From the NCBI GenBank assembly GCA_903924465.1, contig CAIYBN010000120.1, forward strand, positions 1 to 64,000: a stretch of 64,000 nucleotides of DNA. Direction: 5' to 3'. The position numbers and the translations under genes were made by a program. This DNA is from an uncultured Myxococcales bacterium. GTDB lineage: Bacteria; Myxococcota_A; UBA9042. Shown one piece after another: positions 41,501-50,369 of the stretch. The number at the start of each line of letters is the position of its first letter. Positions within the stretch are counted from its first letter, which is position 1. The notes below the pieces were generated by a model, which was given only the letters and a program-made list of their open reading frames with translations, was not told the origin of the DNA and searched no databases.

Positions 41501-42261
41501 CCGTCGTCGCACGTCGTCGCGCTGCCCGGCAGACACGCGCCGGCAGCACAATGGTCACCCACCGTGCAGACTGTTCCGTCCGTACAGGTCGTGGTGTCCG
41601 GCAGCGGCGTCCACGCCACCGGCGTCATCGCTGGCTGGCAAATCGCGCACGCATCTGGCGTCAGCGTACCGGCAACAAAGCACTGGCCCGCCACGATGCA
41701 CCAGTCCAGTAGCAGCGTTGTGTGGGTGCAAATGCCGTTCGCGCAGCTATCCCCTGTGCAGGGCAGTCCGTCATCAGGGCAGGACTGCGCCGCCAGGTCC
41801 GTGTGCGTGCAAGCGCCAGCCAGGTCGCAGTCGTCCAGCGTGCAAACATTTCCGTCGTCGCATTGACTTGGTGTGCAACTGGGGGCCACGTCCACGGCAT
41901 CGTTCCCGGCGTCATCGACCGCATCGACGGTCACAACGTCCTGCGTTGCCGTGACCGCATCCGCCACATCCGCTGTCACGTCCTGTGCGATTTCACCCGC
42001 TTGGATATCTCCGTTGACTTCGTGCGCGTCGTCCAGCGCATCGGGAGCCACATCATGGATATCGGCATCGCTGCTGGTCTTGGCGTCGACCACTTCGGTC
42101 TTCGCATCCTTGCCGACCGCATCGGTCCCCTCAACCGTCGCGTCTTCCACCAGAACGTCGCGCCCTTCCGGAAAGTGCGCGAGATCCGGAATGGCCACCG
42201 TGCAACCGACCAGCGCCAGCGACGCCGTCCAAATTCGCGCGATAGGGAAGCCGTGCCGCAT
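38554..42261 (-). CDS. Large lipoprotein: CTDC-type Cys repeats, two propeller-like regions, C-terminal somatomedin-B-like motif
   Basis: 'ALVGC' lipobox; 'CDDGNVCTLDDCDLAGACTH'; GG-rich WD/BNR-like repeats ('FNAVATTPAGEIVAVGARAG'); 'CGDGICESGETVTSCPVDCPACGNGVCGAGENNHVCPADC'. Confidence 0.75.
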   Translation of the reverse strand: MRHGFPIARIWTASLALVGCTVAIPDLAHFPEGRDVLVEDATVEGTDAVGKDAKTEVVDAKTSSDADIHDVAPDALDDAHEVNGDIQAGEIAQDVTADVADAVTATQDVVTVDAVDDAGNDAVDVAPSCTPSQCDDGNVCTLDDCDLAGACTHTDLAAQSCPDDGLPCTGDSCANGICTHTTLLLDWCIVAGQCFVAGTLTPDACAICQPAMTPVAWTPLPDTTTCTDGTVCTVGDHCAAGACLPGSATTCDDGNACTADVCDAIGGCSNVNLEDGSGCPANGMCKLLGSCTAGVCASSPKLWSTSLDGGMGGDDQFNAVATTPAGEIVAVGARAGASWQEGWAVHLDAASDLVENLPALIDPAGDAHFSSVAVAADGSLALGGATSTDAVVQLIHANGFQEKVLPFAKWGAGDVVQLVGQGTGWLALDKAGHIARLQDTGAPLWTATADGFGPSVLRGVVGLPDGGALAVGSCAGLGVDAATALMVRYSASGAVLWQRAFGGAGSEFSAVTVATDGTAYVTGSRPNGADTSRWFGHTTADGAWLDGAFWSPGTLTAVSAGVVAPDGTWRFVGVQGANVWEGAFDLSGNLQWQKTQQAGTAHSLALLAGGGAVIAGQTPAPAVGLVLRVDPWGEGDCAVSQLCSNLTLSACADGLACTTDVCTAGGTCSHAPLASVPCDDGNVCTVVDVCASGKCSAGVDGLFDSTDGSVAAWSDIAPCADGGAVVAGPAGAVARLDASGKTVWSQTVAGGAISDVAVLANAWAVILQGDSGGTIRRVTDTGSALAAAVSVDGASAGKSTAIAVLNDDAVVVVGTSDIGVPAQTAFIERFDAAWNGVTTTLPGSFGLSSGLAVAAAAQGGCGVLTVEGTVAKMHRLDASMQEMWAKPLSVATLTSLATMPDGGWLVAGLGAKGVAVERYGPDGVFEFAVQWPVSGLTDVRALTVLPDGTSAVGVQRVIGGISQGSIARFGPLGGLLSLALGSPGSQLLDVATVGLPSGVWAVGSQADGGWLRRSDSHGGLTCASSGGCVSESLICDDGNPCTDDGCAAGKCTISAPATPRTCLDGGLCSSATACPLLGTCGDGKCNIKETSSSCPGDCPASCDALVCDDGDPCTVDFCQAGSCAIGGAPDGTACALGQSCVLGQCGTPNCGDGICESGETVTSCPVDCPACGNGVCGAGENNHVCPADCAKPTSGCQNMCGWKSQKSGGGLCWCDVNCTPGPFGDCCDDKATFCP

Positions 42262-43286
42262 CAGAACCGCCAACTGAGAGAAGCGCCTGCCCACGCTGGC
42301 CCGGGCGCGACGGTCACCCTGGAACGCGCCGGCGCTGGATTCTCGCGCAGCAACAGCCACGTGCCGACCCCCGCCGCGACGACACCTGCCGCCGTAAATC
42401 CGACACCCAGCGACTCGTGCATGCCGATCGCGTCCGCCCGCGCCTGCGCTTGCGCGTGGCTCAGATCCGCGGTGACGTAGCCATCAACGAGTTTCAAGTC
42501 CCGGCTCAGCGCCTGCTCCTCGCTGACACCGTACAGCAGCAGTCCCGCTCCGCCGGCGACCAACGCGATGCCCGTTCCCAGCATCGTCCAGCCGAGAGTT
42601 CGCGCATTCTTGTCGTCGCCCCGGGCGGCCTGCTCGTGCACATCGATCGCGGTATGCCCCCCCTCCAGCCGTTGCAGGCACTCCTCGGCTTCCGGACGAT
42701 CGGCGGCGGAACGCGGGGCATCGCGCAGATATTGCCGCAGCAACTCGTTGGCCCTTTCCTGTGCGCCGCCCTGTTGCGCCGTCTGGCCGGCTTTGAACAG
42801 CGCGGACCAGCGGGTCGGCATCTGGTTCCATAGCGCCTCGTACAACTGCGAGGCTTCCGACCAACGCCCCGCAGCCGCCGCGGCATCGGCCTCCGATTCC
42901 TTGCTTCCAGCCCGACTGCCACGCAGATCGGCCAGATAGGCACGCGCCTTGTCCGCCCGATCGAGATCCGGATCCACGAGGCCCAGAAACTGCTCAAAGT
43001 GTTCTTCAGCGCTTGCGGTCTTGCCGGCGGACATCTCGGCCCGCGCAGCGGCGTAGAGGTAGTTCGGCTGGGTCGGATCGGTGCGAAAGGCTTCCAGATA
43101 CAGCGCTGCCGCTTGGACCGGATCGCCGGCCTCATCGAGCTGCAGGGCACGCCGCGCCAACGAACTCGCCACCTGCTCCGGCGGCACCGCCAGCGCAACC
43201 GTCGCCCACACGCACGCCAGAACCACCAGCACCCGGCTGGCCCGATGCATCGCGCGCAACAGCTGAATCCCGCTCGTCCTGATCAT
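42261..43286 (-). CDS. TPR-containing secreted/membrane protein
   Basis: Signal 'RVLVVLACVWATVALAVP', TPR-like helices, C-terminal TM segments 'TLGWTMLGTGIALVAGGAGLLLYGV' and 'GVGFTAAGVVAAGVGTWLLL'. TGATG stop/start coupling to downstream lipoprotein. Confidence 0.65.
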   Translation of the reverse strand: MIRTSGIQLLRAMHRASRVLVVLACVWATVALAVPPEQVASSLARRALQLDEAGDPVQAAALYLEAFRTDPTQPNYLYAAARAEMSAGKTASAEEHFEQFLGLVDPDLDRADKARAYLADLRGSRAGSKESEADAAAAAGRWSEASQLYEALWNQMPTRWSALFKAGQTAQQGGAQERANELLRQYLRDAPRSAADRPEAEECLQRLEGGHTAIDVHEQAARGDDKNARTLGWTMLGTGIALVAGGAGLLLYGVSEEQALSRDLKLVDGYVTADLSHAQAQARADAIGMHESLGVGFTAAGVVAAGVGTWLLLRENPAPARSRVTVAPGPAWAGASLSWRF

Positions 43287-43450
43287 GGCACCATACCGCG
43301 TGTTGGTCGCGCACATCCGCGTCATTGGTTATAGTCGACGCGTGGCACGCTGTCCAAAGGCCGCTTCGCAAGTTGCCGGCTTGACACGGACGCGCAAGTT
43401 CATCATCATCCGCGCCCCGGCAAGCTCCTGTGCGGCGCTTCGCCTGCCCT

Positions 43451-43534
<84 letters not shown>

Positions 43535-43574
43535 CTGACAGCCTCCCATGCTGGACTTCAAGGTACGCACGACG

Positions 43575-43617
43575 CAAGCGCCACGCCGATCGCAGGATCG
43601 CGTGGCGCTTGTGCTTT
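43575..43617 (+). terminator. Rho-independent terminator after tRNA-Leu
   Basis: 12-bp stem CAAGCGCCACGC / GCGTGGCGCTTG (plus inner GATC/GATC) followed by TGCTTTT. Confidence 0.75.
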
Positions 43618-43696
43618 TGCCGCCGCGTTTGACCTGTACGGCTCATCTGCCGCCTGATACGGTCGACATGCCGCAAGTGGCGGCAGGAATCAGCCC

Positions 43697-46333
43697 ATGA
43701 ATCGCGCCGTCGCCGCCCTCGCTGCACTTGTCACCGGTACGCTGGTCTTTCTGGCTTTTCCGGGCTGGAACCTCCATTTCCTCGCGTGGTTCTGCTTTGT
43801 GCCGCTGATGATCGCCCTGGGCGCGGCCACGGTGCGCCAAGCCTTCTGGTTCGGCCTTCTCGCTGGCACCGTGACCAACGCCGGTGGTTTTCACTGGATG
43901 ACGGTGATGCTGGAGGAATTTGGCCACCTGCCGGCCATTGCCGCCTACGCGATTCTCGGCGTCGAGGCGCTGACCCAGGGGTTGACGATGGCGATCGGCT
44001 TCGCGCTCTGGCGCTGGCTCGTCGGCCGCGGGGCGCCGAGCGCGCTCACGTGCTGGCTGTCGTTGTGGGCCGGCGAGGCCGTCGTGCCCATGATCTTCCC
44101 GTGGTTCATGGGCAACGCGGTTTCCAAGGAATTGCCGATGATTCAGGTGGCGGATCTGGGCGGCGTCCACTTGGTGTCCGCCGTGATCTTCGCAGCGAAC
44201 GCCGCGCTGGCCGAGATCCCAACCGCCTTGCTGAACCGCCGCAAGCCGGCTTGGCTGTTCCTGCTCGCGACGCTGGCACTGGTCGGGGCAACGTGGGCCT
44301 ATGGCACGCTGCGCATCAGTCAGATCGACGCCGAGCAAGCGGCGGCCAAGAAAGTGCGCATCGGCATGGTGGAAGGCAATGTTGGTATTTGGGAAAAAGA
44401 AGCCAAGTACCTGCAGGGCGAAGCACGGTCGCGGACGTTGCGCCACAACCTGTTGAAACACCAGCAAATGTCAGCTCAGTTGGAGAAGGCCGGCGCGGAG
44501 CTGATTGTGTGGCCAGAAAGCGCCTATCAGCCGTACGGTTTTTCGCCCGTGCTGCACACGCTGGACCACTTTCTCGTCGTGGGCGACGGCGGGGCGATTT
44601 GGCGCCACGATGGCGAAGTCCTGCACGCCGAAAATGGCCAGCGACTGGGTTTGCCGCGCGACGTCAAGCTGCTGTCAGGCATTTCCTCGCCGCGGGGCGA
44701 CATTTGGCGGGTCATCGATCAGGGCAAGCGCATCTTGACCGTGACGCCCAAAGGCACTTCGGTCGTCGACATGCCGTCCGGCGAAACTGCGGTCGCGAGC
44801 GTCTTTGCGCCGGTTGACCCGTTTGGCCGAATGCCTGCGGGTGTGGTGATCGCCAGCAGTGGGCGCATGTGGCTGCTGCCGGTGGTCGATTACCTCGCGG
44901 CGCGCGAACCGGACGTGCACCCAGTGCCGGATCCCGGCGACGGCACCAAGCTCGTGCCGCTGACCGAGCAGGCGTTGGGGCCCGTCACGCTGACAGCGGC
45001 GGCGCGGTCCGGGACGGGCATCACCGTCGCGGTCGGTTTGGGCGGCACGATCATCCAGGCGATTGGCAATCAGGTGCGCAAGTTGGAGTCACCGACGCGC
45101 GTGGATCTGTGGACGGTCGCCGCGGACCCGCAAGGCGACGGGATCATCGCGGGTGGCCAAGGCGGCACCGTCCTGCGCAGCGACGGTTTTCGCTGGCTCG
45201 TCGACACCCTCGGCGACAAGGACTGGTACGCCGCATGGTTCGGCGCCGACGGCAGCGCCTGGCTGGCCGGCAAGGACGGTGCGATCGCGCATAAGTTGCC
45301 GTTGGGCGGCTGGAAACTCCTGCCGCCTCTCGCAACCGTGGATTTGGTCGCGGGTGGTTCAGATGCGGATGGCAATGTGCTGGTCGTCGGTCGCGGCGGC
45401 CGCATCTGGTTCGGCCAGCCGGGCAAACTGCAGGAAATCAACACGGGCTCCGCTGGTGAAATCACGGCCGTTCTCGGACAATTGCCCCAACTCAGCTACC
45501 TGACCCCGCGTTCCGCCAAACGCATCGTCGCCAGCCAGACGCCGCTGCCGAGCCCGGACCTGAAATTTCCAAACGATGTGCAAGCCGATGAGCTGACGCC
45601 AGAAGCCGATCGCTCCAGCCCACGACGTGGTTTCACGACGCCGCTGCTGTACGGCGCCATGACCCACGCGAGTGAACTGCCCACGCACCACGCAGGCTGC
45701 AAGGACTGCTTCAATTCTGCATTGTTGCAAGGACCGCACGGCGAAATCCAGGCCGTCTACGACAAGGCGTTCCTGCTGATGTTTGGCGAATACATCCCGT
45801 TCGGCGAGGAATTTCCGCAGTTGTACGAGCTGTCGCCCGAGACCTCGCGCTTTCAGTCGGGCACGCGCACGGCGCCGATTGAGCTGAAGCTCAAGAACGA
45901 TCGGACGGCGCGAATCGGCATGCTGATCTGCTACGAGGATTTGGTGCCGCGCTATGCCAAGCGCGTCGCTGCGCACGATCCGAACGTCTTCATCAACGTG
46001 ACCAACGACGCCTGGTTCGGCCAAAGTGCCGAGCCGGAGCATCACTTGAACCTGGCGCTGATTCGCGCGGTGGAGTACCGCCGCTGGCTGTTGCGTTCGA
46101 CCAATACCGGCATTTCCGTGTTCATCGACGCGGTCGGCCGGCGTGTCGCGGAAACGAAGCTGACGGGCGAAGAAACGCTGATGCGCGACGTGCCGCTCCT
46201 GGAGGGGCGGACGGTGTATGCGATGCTGGGCGATTGGCCGCTCGCGAGTCTGGCGCTTGGGCTCACGTGGCTGTGGGCGCGCACGTGGGGCGGTGGCAAG
46301 GGCAAAAAGTCCAGAAAGCGCGCGAAAGCGTAG
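43697..46333 (+). CDS. lnt: Apolipoprotein N-acyltransferase with large propeller-like insertion
   Basis: N-terminal Lnt TM region, 'RIGMVEGNVGIWEKE', 'LIVWPESAY' (Glu), 'YDKAFLLMFGEYIPFGE' (Lys), 'RIGMLICYEDLVP' (Cys), 'VNVTNDAWFGQSAEPEHHLNLALIRAVEYRRWLLRSTNTGIS'. Confidence 0.93.
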   Translation: MNRAVAALAALVTGTLVFLAFPGWNLHFLAWFCFVPLMIALGAATVRQAFWFGLLAGTVTNAGGFHWMTVMLEEFGHLPAIAAYAILGVEALTQGLTMAIGFALWRWLVGRGAPSALTCWLSLWAGEAVVPMIFPWFMGNAVSKELPMIQVADLGGVHLVSAVIFAANAALAEIPTALLNRRKPAWLFLLATLALVGATWAYGTLRISQIDAEQAAAKKVRIGMVEGNVGIWEKEAKYLQGEARSRTLRHNLLKHQQMSAQLEKAGAELIVWPESAYQPYGFSPVLHTLDHFLVVGDGGAIWRHDGEVLHAENGQRLGLPRDVKLLSGISSPRGDIWRVIDQGKRILTVTPKGTSVVDMPSGETAVASVFAPVDPFGRMPAGVVIASSGRMWLLPVVDYLAAREPDVHPVPDPGDGTKLVPLTEQALGPVTLTAAARSGTGITVAVGLGGTIIQAIGNQVRKLESPTRVDLWTVAADPQGDGIIAGGQGGTVLRSDGFRWLVDTLGDKDWYAAWFGADGSAWLAGKDGAIAHKLPLGGWKLLPPLATVDLVAGGSDADGNVLVVGRGGRIWFGQPGKLQEINTGSAGEITAVLGQLPQLSYLTPRSAKRIVASQTPLPSPDLKFPNDVQADELTPEADRSSPRRGFTTPLLYGAMTHASELPTHHAGCKDCFNSALLQGPHGEIQAVYDKAFLLMFGEYIPFGEEFPQLYELSPETSRFQSGTRTAPIELKLKNDRTARIGMLICYEDLVPRYAKRVAAHDPNVFINVTNDAWFGQSAEPEHHLNLALIRAVEYRRWLLRSTNTGISVFIDAVGRRVAETKLTGEETLMRDVPLLEGRTVYAMLGDWPLASLALGLTWLWARTWGGGKGKKSRKRAKA

Positions 46334-46336
46334 TCG

Positions 46337-46933
46337 CTACGACGGGGTCTCAGCGGTCGGCGGCTCTACGAGATCCGGAACCGGCGGCGACTGACCGGGC
46401 GGCTGCGGCTGCGGCGAAACGATGCGCAGCGACTCCATGAAAGCCCGGAGTTCCTTGCGTCGGTCCTTGATGACACCCGTCGGCCCAGCGACGGTCAGCG
46501 CATACATCCCGTCCTCCGCCACGCACAGCATCAGCCACAGGGACGTCGGCGGATCCTGTTTGCGCAGCGTCGTCGCCTCCACCAGCCGACCTTCCAGATC
46601 GCCCAGTTGCACGATGCTGTCGCCCATCACGTCGGCCTCGCCGCCTTCTTGCATCGTGCGGATCACGCGATCCAGTTGCGCGTTCATGCCATCGCCAGGT
46701 TCCTGTTGCCGACGCACGGTCAACAGAATCGGGCCGTCGTTCGATGGCCAGAGCCAGGTCAGCGGCGCAGCGACGTCCAGCCCTTTGGGCACAATCACCG
46801 ACGCGTGTGGCGCGCCCAGCAGCGGGTGACGCAAACCGTCCGTTTTGGCCAGCTCCGGCACGACATCGGTGCCACTGCACGCGGTCAACGTCAACGCGGC
46901 GAGCAGCTGCAGGAATCGGCTGAAAAATCGCAC
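46337..46933 (-). CDS. Lipoprotein of unknown function
   Basis: 198 aa, lipobox 'ALTLTAC'. Confidence 0.6.
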   Translation of the reverse strand: MRFFSRFLQLLAALTLTACSGTDVVPELAKTDGLRHPLLGAPHASVIVPKGLDVAAPLTWLWPSNDGPILLTVRRQQEPGDGMNAQLDRVIRTMQEGGEADVMGDSIVQLGDLEGRLVEATTLRKQDPPTSLWLMLCVAEDGMYALTVAGPTGVIKDRRKELRAFMESLRIVSPQPQPPGQSPPVPDLVEPPTAETPS

Positions 46934-46945
46934 CAGACGCTCACT

Positions 46946-48688
46946 TCAGGCGGCGCATTCGCCGTCTTTGGTCTCACCCAGGAATGGAGAGGGCGCCTTG
47001 ATGTCCCAAAAGTCCAATTCCTGCGCAGCATCGTCGGCAATGTCCAGCAAATCCGCAACCACTGGCTTGAGCTGTTGCGGGTCCACGCGCCGCAGATAGG
47101 CACCCACCGTCTCGGACGGCAGCTTGTGGCTGCCGGCAAAATCCAGCAAACGCCGCACCGCGATCGGCGCACGCCGGGCCGGCACAAGACCCAGATCCTC
47201 ACCAAACACGGCACCTTGCGGATTGACATCGCCGCCGACCAGCAAGCGATAGTGCGGCGCCGGCCGACCACCGATCCGCCGCAGCGCGCCGTACAGGCCG
47301 ATCGTGCCGATGTGATGCTGGCCGCACGCGTTGTGGCAACCGCTGATCTTGATGGTCGTGTCGATGTCGCCCACTGATTCCAGCAGGTCGACGAGTTCGT
47401 CCGCCAAGTTGCGCGAAAACGTCACGCCGAGATTGCACGTCGAAATGCCCGGGCAGGAGGTGATATCGGCGAGCGTATGCGCGCCCGCTTTGCCGAGCCC
47501 CATCGACTGCAACTGCTGATAGAGCGCCGGCATCTGCGTCACCGGCACGGACCGCAACACGGCGTTTTGCTGTGGCGTGAGGTGCAGACGGCCTTGGCCG
47601 AAGGTCTCCGTCACCGTCGCCAAGTCGCGCAGGTTCTGTGCCGTCACTTCGCCACCGCGGTCCAGCCGCACCGTGACAAATACCTTGCCCTCCAGCCGCG
47701 TTTCCCGCGCGCACGTCGACGCCCACGTGTGGAAACCTGGCAGCCCGACCTCGGCATCGCTTGGCCGCGCGTACTGCCATGTGTCGATGCCCGGATACGC
47801 CGTATCGATGTGCGCCAAGCGCGGTGGCGGATCCTTCAGGACCTGGGCGAGATAGCCCGCATAGGTCTCCTGAAACTGCTGGTCGCCCATCTTGCGCAGC
47901 ACGTGCTTGATACGCGCCTTCGAGCGCACTTTCCGGTTGCCGTGTTCCTGGAAGAAGTCGATGACCGCCAGCATCGGCGTCAGGATGTCCTTGGCCGGCC
48001 ACGCCTCGTGCACGCACAGGCCCGAGCGCGGCATGGACGCGAGGCCGCCGCCGACCAGCATCTTGAAGGCCGGCTGGCCATCCGCGCCTTTGACGGCAAT
48101 CAGGCCGATGTCGTGGATCGCCGCGTAGGCGCGATCGGCGGGAGACGTCGACATCGCGATCTTGAACTTGCGCGGCATCTTTTGGGCACGCGGATGGCGC
48201 AGGAAAAAGCGGACAATGGCCTGCAAATACGGCGTTGTATCGAACACTTCGTCCGTCGCCAGCCCTGCATAGGGGTCCTGCGTGATGTTGCGGATCGCGT
48301 TGCCGCACGCTTCCGTCATCGTCAGGCCGGATTCCGCCAACATCCGCATCTTGTCCGCGACCTGGTCGAGCGGAAAATAGTGAATCTGGATGTTCTCCCG
48401 CGTCGTGATGTGGCCGAGCCGCTCAGGCGCGACATCGACGACCTCCGCCGTTTTGCGCAGTTGATCCGGCAACAGAATGCCGCCCGGAATCTTGATGCGC
48501 AGCATGAAGACGTCTTCCTGCCGTTGGCCGTACACGCCGCGCGTCAGGCGATAGGCGCGGTACTCGTCTGCGGCGAGCAGACCCGCGGCGTAGTCCTCGG
48601 TGCGTTGGACAAACTCGTCCACATCGCTCAAATCTGAGTAGCGATTGTCAAAATCTGACTGTGCTTGCACGCCCATCTTGCGCCCCAT
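46946..48688 (-). CDS. Ferredoxin-type siroheme/4Fe-4S nitrite or sulfite reductase
   Basis: 'TTRENIQIHYFPLDQV', 'ACGNAIRNITQDPYAG', 'RLHLTPQQNAVLR', 'CPGISTCNLGVTFS...KISGCHNACGQHHIGTIGLYG'. Start approximate. Confidence 0.9.
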   Translation of the reverse strand: MGRKMGVQAQSDFDNRYSDLSDVDEFVQRTEDYAAGLLAADEYRAYRLTRGVYGQRQEDVFMLRIKIPGGILLPDQLRKTAEVVDVAPERLGHITTRENIQIHYFPLDQVADKMRMLAESGLTMTEACGNAIRNITQDPYAGLATDEVFDTTPYLQAIVRFFLRHPRAQKMPRKFKIAMSTSPADRAYAAIHDIGLIAVKGADGQPAFKMLVGGGLASMPRSGLCVHEAWPAKDILTPMLAVIDFFQEHGNRKVRSKARIKHVLRKMGDQQFQETYAGYLAQVLKDPPPRLAHIDTAYPGIDTWQYARPSDAEVGLPGFHTWASTCARETRLEGKVFVTVRLDRGGEVTAQNLRDLATVTETFGQGRLHLTPQQNAVLRSVPVTQMPALYQQLQSMGLGKAGAHTLADITSCPGISTCNLGVTFSRNLADELVDLLESVGDIDTTIKISGCHNACGQHHIGTIGLYGALRRIGGRPAPHYRLLVGGDVNPQGAVFGEDLGLVPARRAPIAVRRLLDFAGSHKLPSETVGAYLRRVDPQQLKPVVADLLDIADDAAQELDFWDIKAPSPFLGETKDGECAA

Positions 48689-48845
48689 TCCTGTCTGTTC
48701 GTCAATTCGGACCAGTCGAGTCCGACTAAGGCGAAAAGGATGCGGGAGCCCGAGCGCCGTGTCAAACCATTCCAGTTCCCAAGGGCGCAAGTGTGGGCTA
48801 AACTTGCCGGCCCACGCGCTGCCCACCCCCCGGGCATGAGGTCGC

Positions 48846-49082
48846 ATGCAAACGCTGATCGGTCAAAAGGTTTGGGTCATCCAGTTCGACGACGAGGACA
48901 CGTCGGTCATTGGAATCGTGGATGCGATCGAGGCCGGGTTCATTGCGCTGCGCAATGAGCGCGAAGCCACCGCTTCGCTGTACGTGAATCTGACAAATGT
49001 CAAGGAAATTGAGGTATTTCGTAATGAAGGCGAGGGCGAATTGCGCCTGCTGCGCTTTCCGGAAAACGACAAGCCGGCCTGA
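48846..49082 (+). CDS. 78-aa conserved-looking small protein
   Basis: Divergent from the siroheme reductase; same strand and adjacent to the DUF1343 gene. Confidence 0.5.
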   Translation: MQTLIGQKVWVIQFDDEDTSVIGIVDAIEAGFIALRNEREATASLYVNLTNVKEIEVFRNEGEGELRLLRFPENDKPA

Positions 49083-49109
49083 GCCGCGCCAACGCCACGC
49101 GAGACACAG

Positions 49110-50369
49110 ATGTTGCAAACCGGTGCAGAAGTCGCGGCAAGCCAAGGATTCTCGCAACTGCGTGGGCGACGCGTCGCCGTGTGCTGCAATCCCTCTTCGC
49201 TGGTGCGGGCGGAGCGGCCTCCCTATCGCCGCCACCACTTGGTCGACGCGATGCGCCAAGCGGACATCAACGTGACCCGGCTCTTTGGTCCGGAACACGG
49301 CCTGTGGTCGACCGCGCAGGATCTCATCGCCGTGGACGCGGGCGTGGATCCGGTTTTTGGCCTGGAAGTGGGAACGCTGTACGGGCGCACCGTGGATACG
49401 CTGACGCTGGAGCCCGAAGCGCTCGCCGGCATCGACGTGCTGGTCTTTGACATCCAGGATGTCGGTTCCCGCTACTACACGTATGCCGCAACGCTCTGCA
49501 TGGCGCTGGAAACGTGCGCGCAGGTGGGCGTGGAGGTGGTCGTTCTGGACCGGCCGAACCCGCTGGGCGGCGAAGTCGTGGAAGGCAACGCGGTGCAGCG
49601 CAAGTTCAAGAGTTTTGTCGGCTGGATCGACGTGCCGCAGCGCCACGGCCTGACGATCGGCGAGATTGCCAAGCTGTACGCGGCGGAACAAGGTCTGCAA
49701 AGCCTTTTGACCGTTGTGCCGTGCACGCATTGGGATCCCGCCAAGTATCTGGACGAGCAGGATTTTGCCGCGGGCGGGACCCCTTGGTACGCGCCCAGCC
49801 CGAACATGCCGACCGTGGCCACTGCGGTGACCTATCCGGGGACTTGCCTGATCGAAGGCACCCGGCTGTCCGAGGGCCGTGGAACCACACGACCTTTTGA
49901 GCTCATCGGCGCCGCTTGGCTGAACGCGCGGCAATACGCTCAGGCGATTGAGCGTTTCGCGATTCCCGGGTTGCACGTGCGGCCGATGCAATTCGAGCCG
50001 ACCTTCCAGAAGTTTGCCGGTGAAGTGTGCGGCGGCGTGGCAGTGGAAGTGGTGGATCGTCGTGCGTTTCCGGCCGTTCGGGCCGGTCTGGCGCTGATCG
50101 CTGCGGCCCGCCAATTGGCGCCCAAGTCTTTTGCCTGGCGCACAGAGACCTACGAATTCGTCAGCGATCGGCTGGCGATCGACCTCCTGATGGGCAGCAC
50201 CCAGGCACGACTGGTGCTGGAAGCCGGCGGCACCTTGGACGAAGCGACCAGCGACTTCGACCGCGACAGCCGCATCTTCGCCGAACGGGCACGCGCGCAC
50301 TTGCTCTACACCCGCCGCTCTGGCCTTTTTGCGGACGGCATCCGCCGCACGGGCCGCGTCGCACTGTGA
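49110..50369 (+). CDS. DUF1343 / NamZ-like exo-beta-N-acetylmuramidase family protein
   Basis: 'LFGPEHGLWSTAQD', 'LVFDIQDVGSRYYTY', 'VVLDRPNPLGGEVVEGN', 'WYAPSPNMPTVATAVTYPGTCLIEGTRLSEGRGTTRPFELIGA'. Confidence 0.92.
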   Translation: MLQTGAEVAASQGFSQLRGRRVAVCCNPSSLVRAERPPYRRHHLVDAMRQADINVTRLFGPEHGLWSTAQDLIAVDAGVDPVFGLEVGTLYGRTVDTLTLEPEALAGIDVLVFDIQDVGSRYYTYAATLCMALETCAQVGVEVVVLDRPNPLGGEVVEGNAVQRKFKSFVGWIDVPQRHGLTIGEIAKLYAAEQGLQSLLTVVPCTHWDPAKYLDEQDFAAGGTPWYAPSPNMPTVATAVTYPGTCLIEGTRLSEGRGTTRPFELIGAAWLNARQYAQAIERFAIPGLHVRPMQFEPTFQKFAGEVCGGVAVEVVDRRAFPAVRAGLALIAAARQLAPKSFAWRTETYEFVSDRLAIDLLMGSTQARLVLEAGGTLDEATSDFDRDSRIFAERARAHLLYTRRSGLFADGIRRTGRVAL

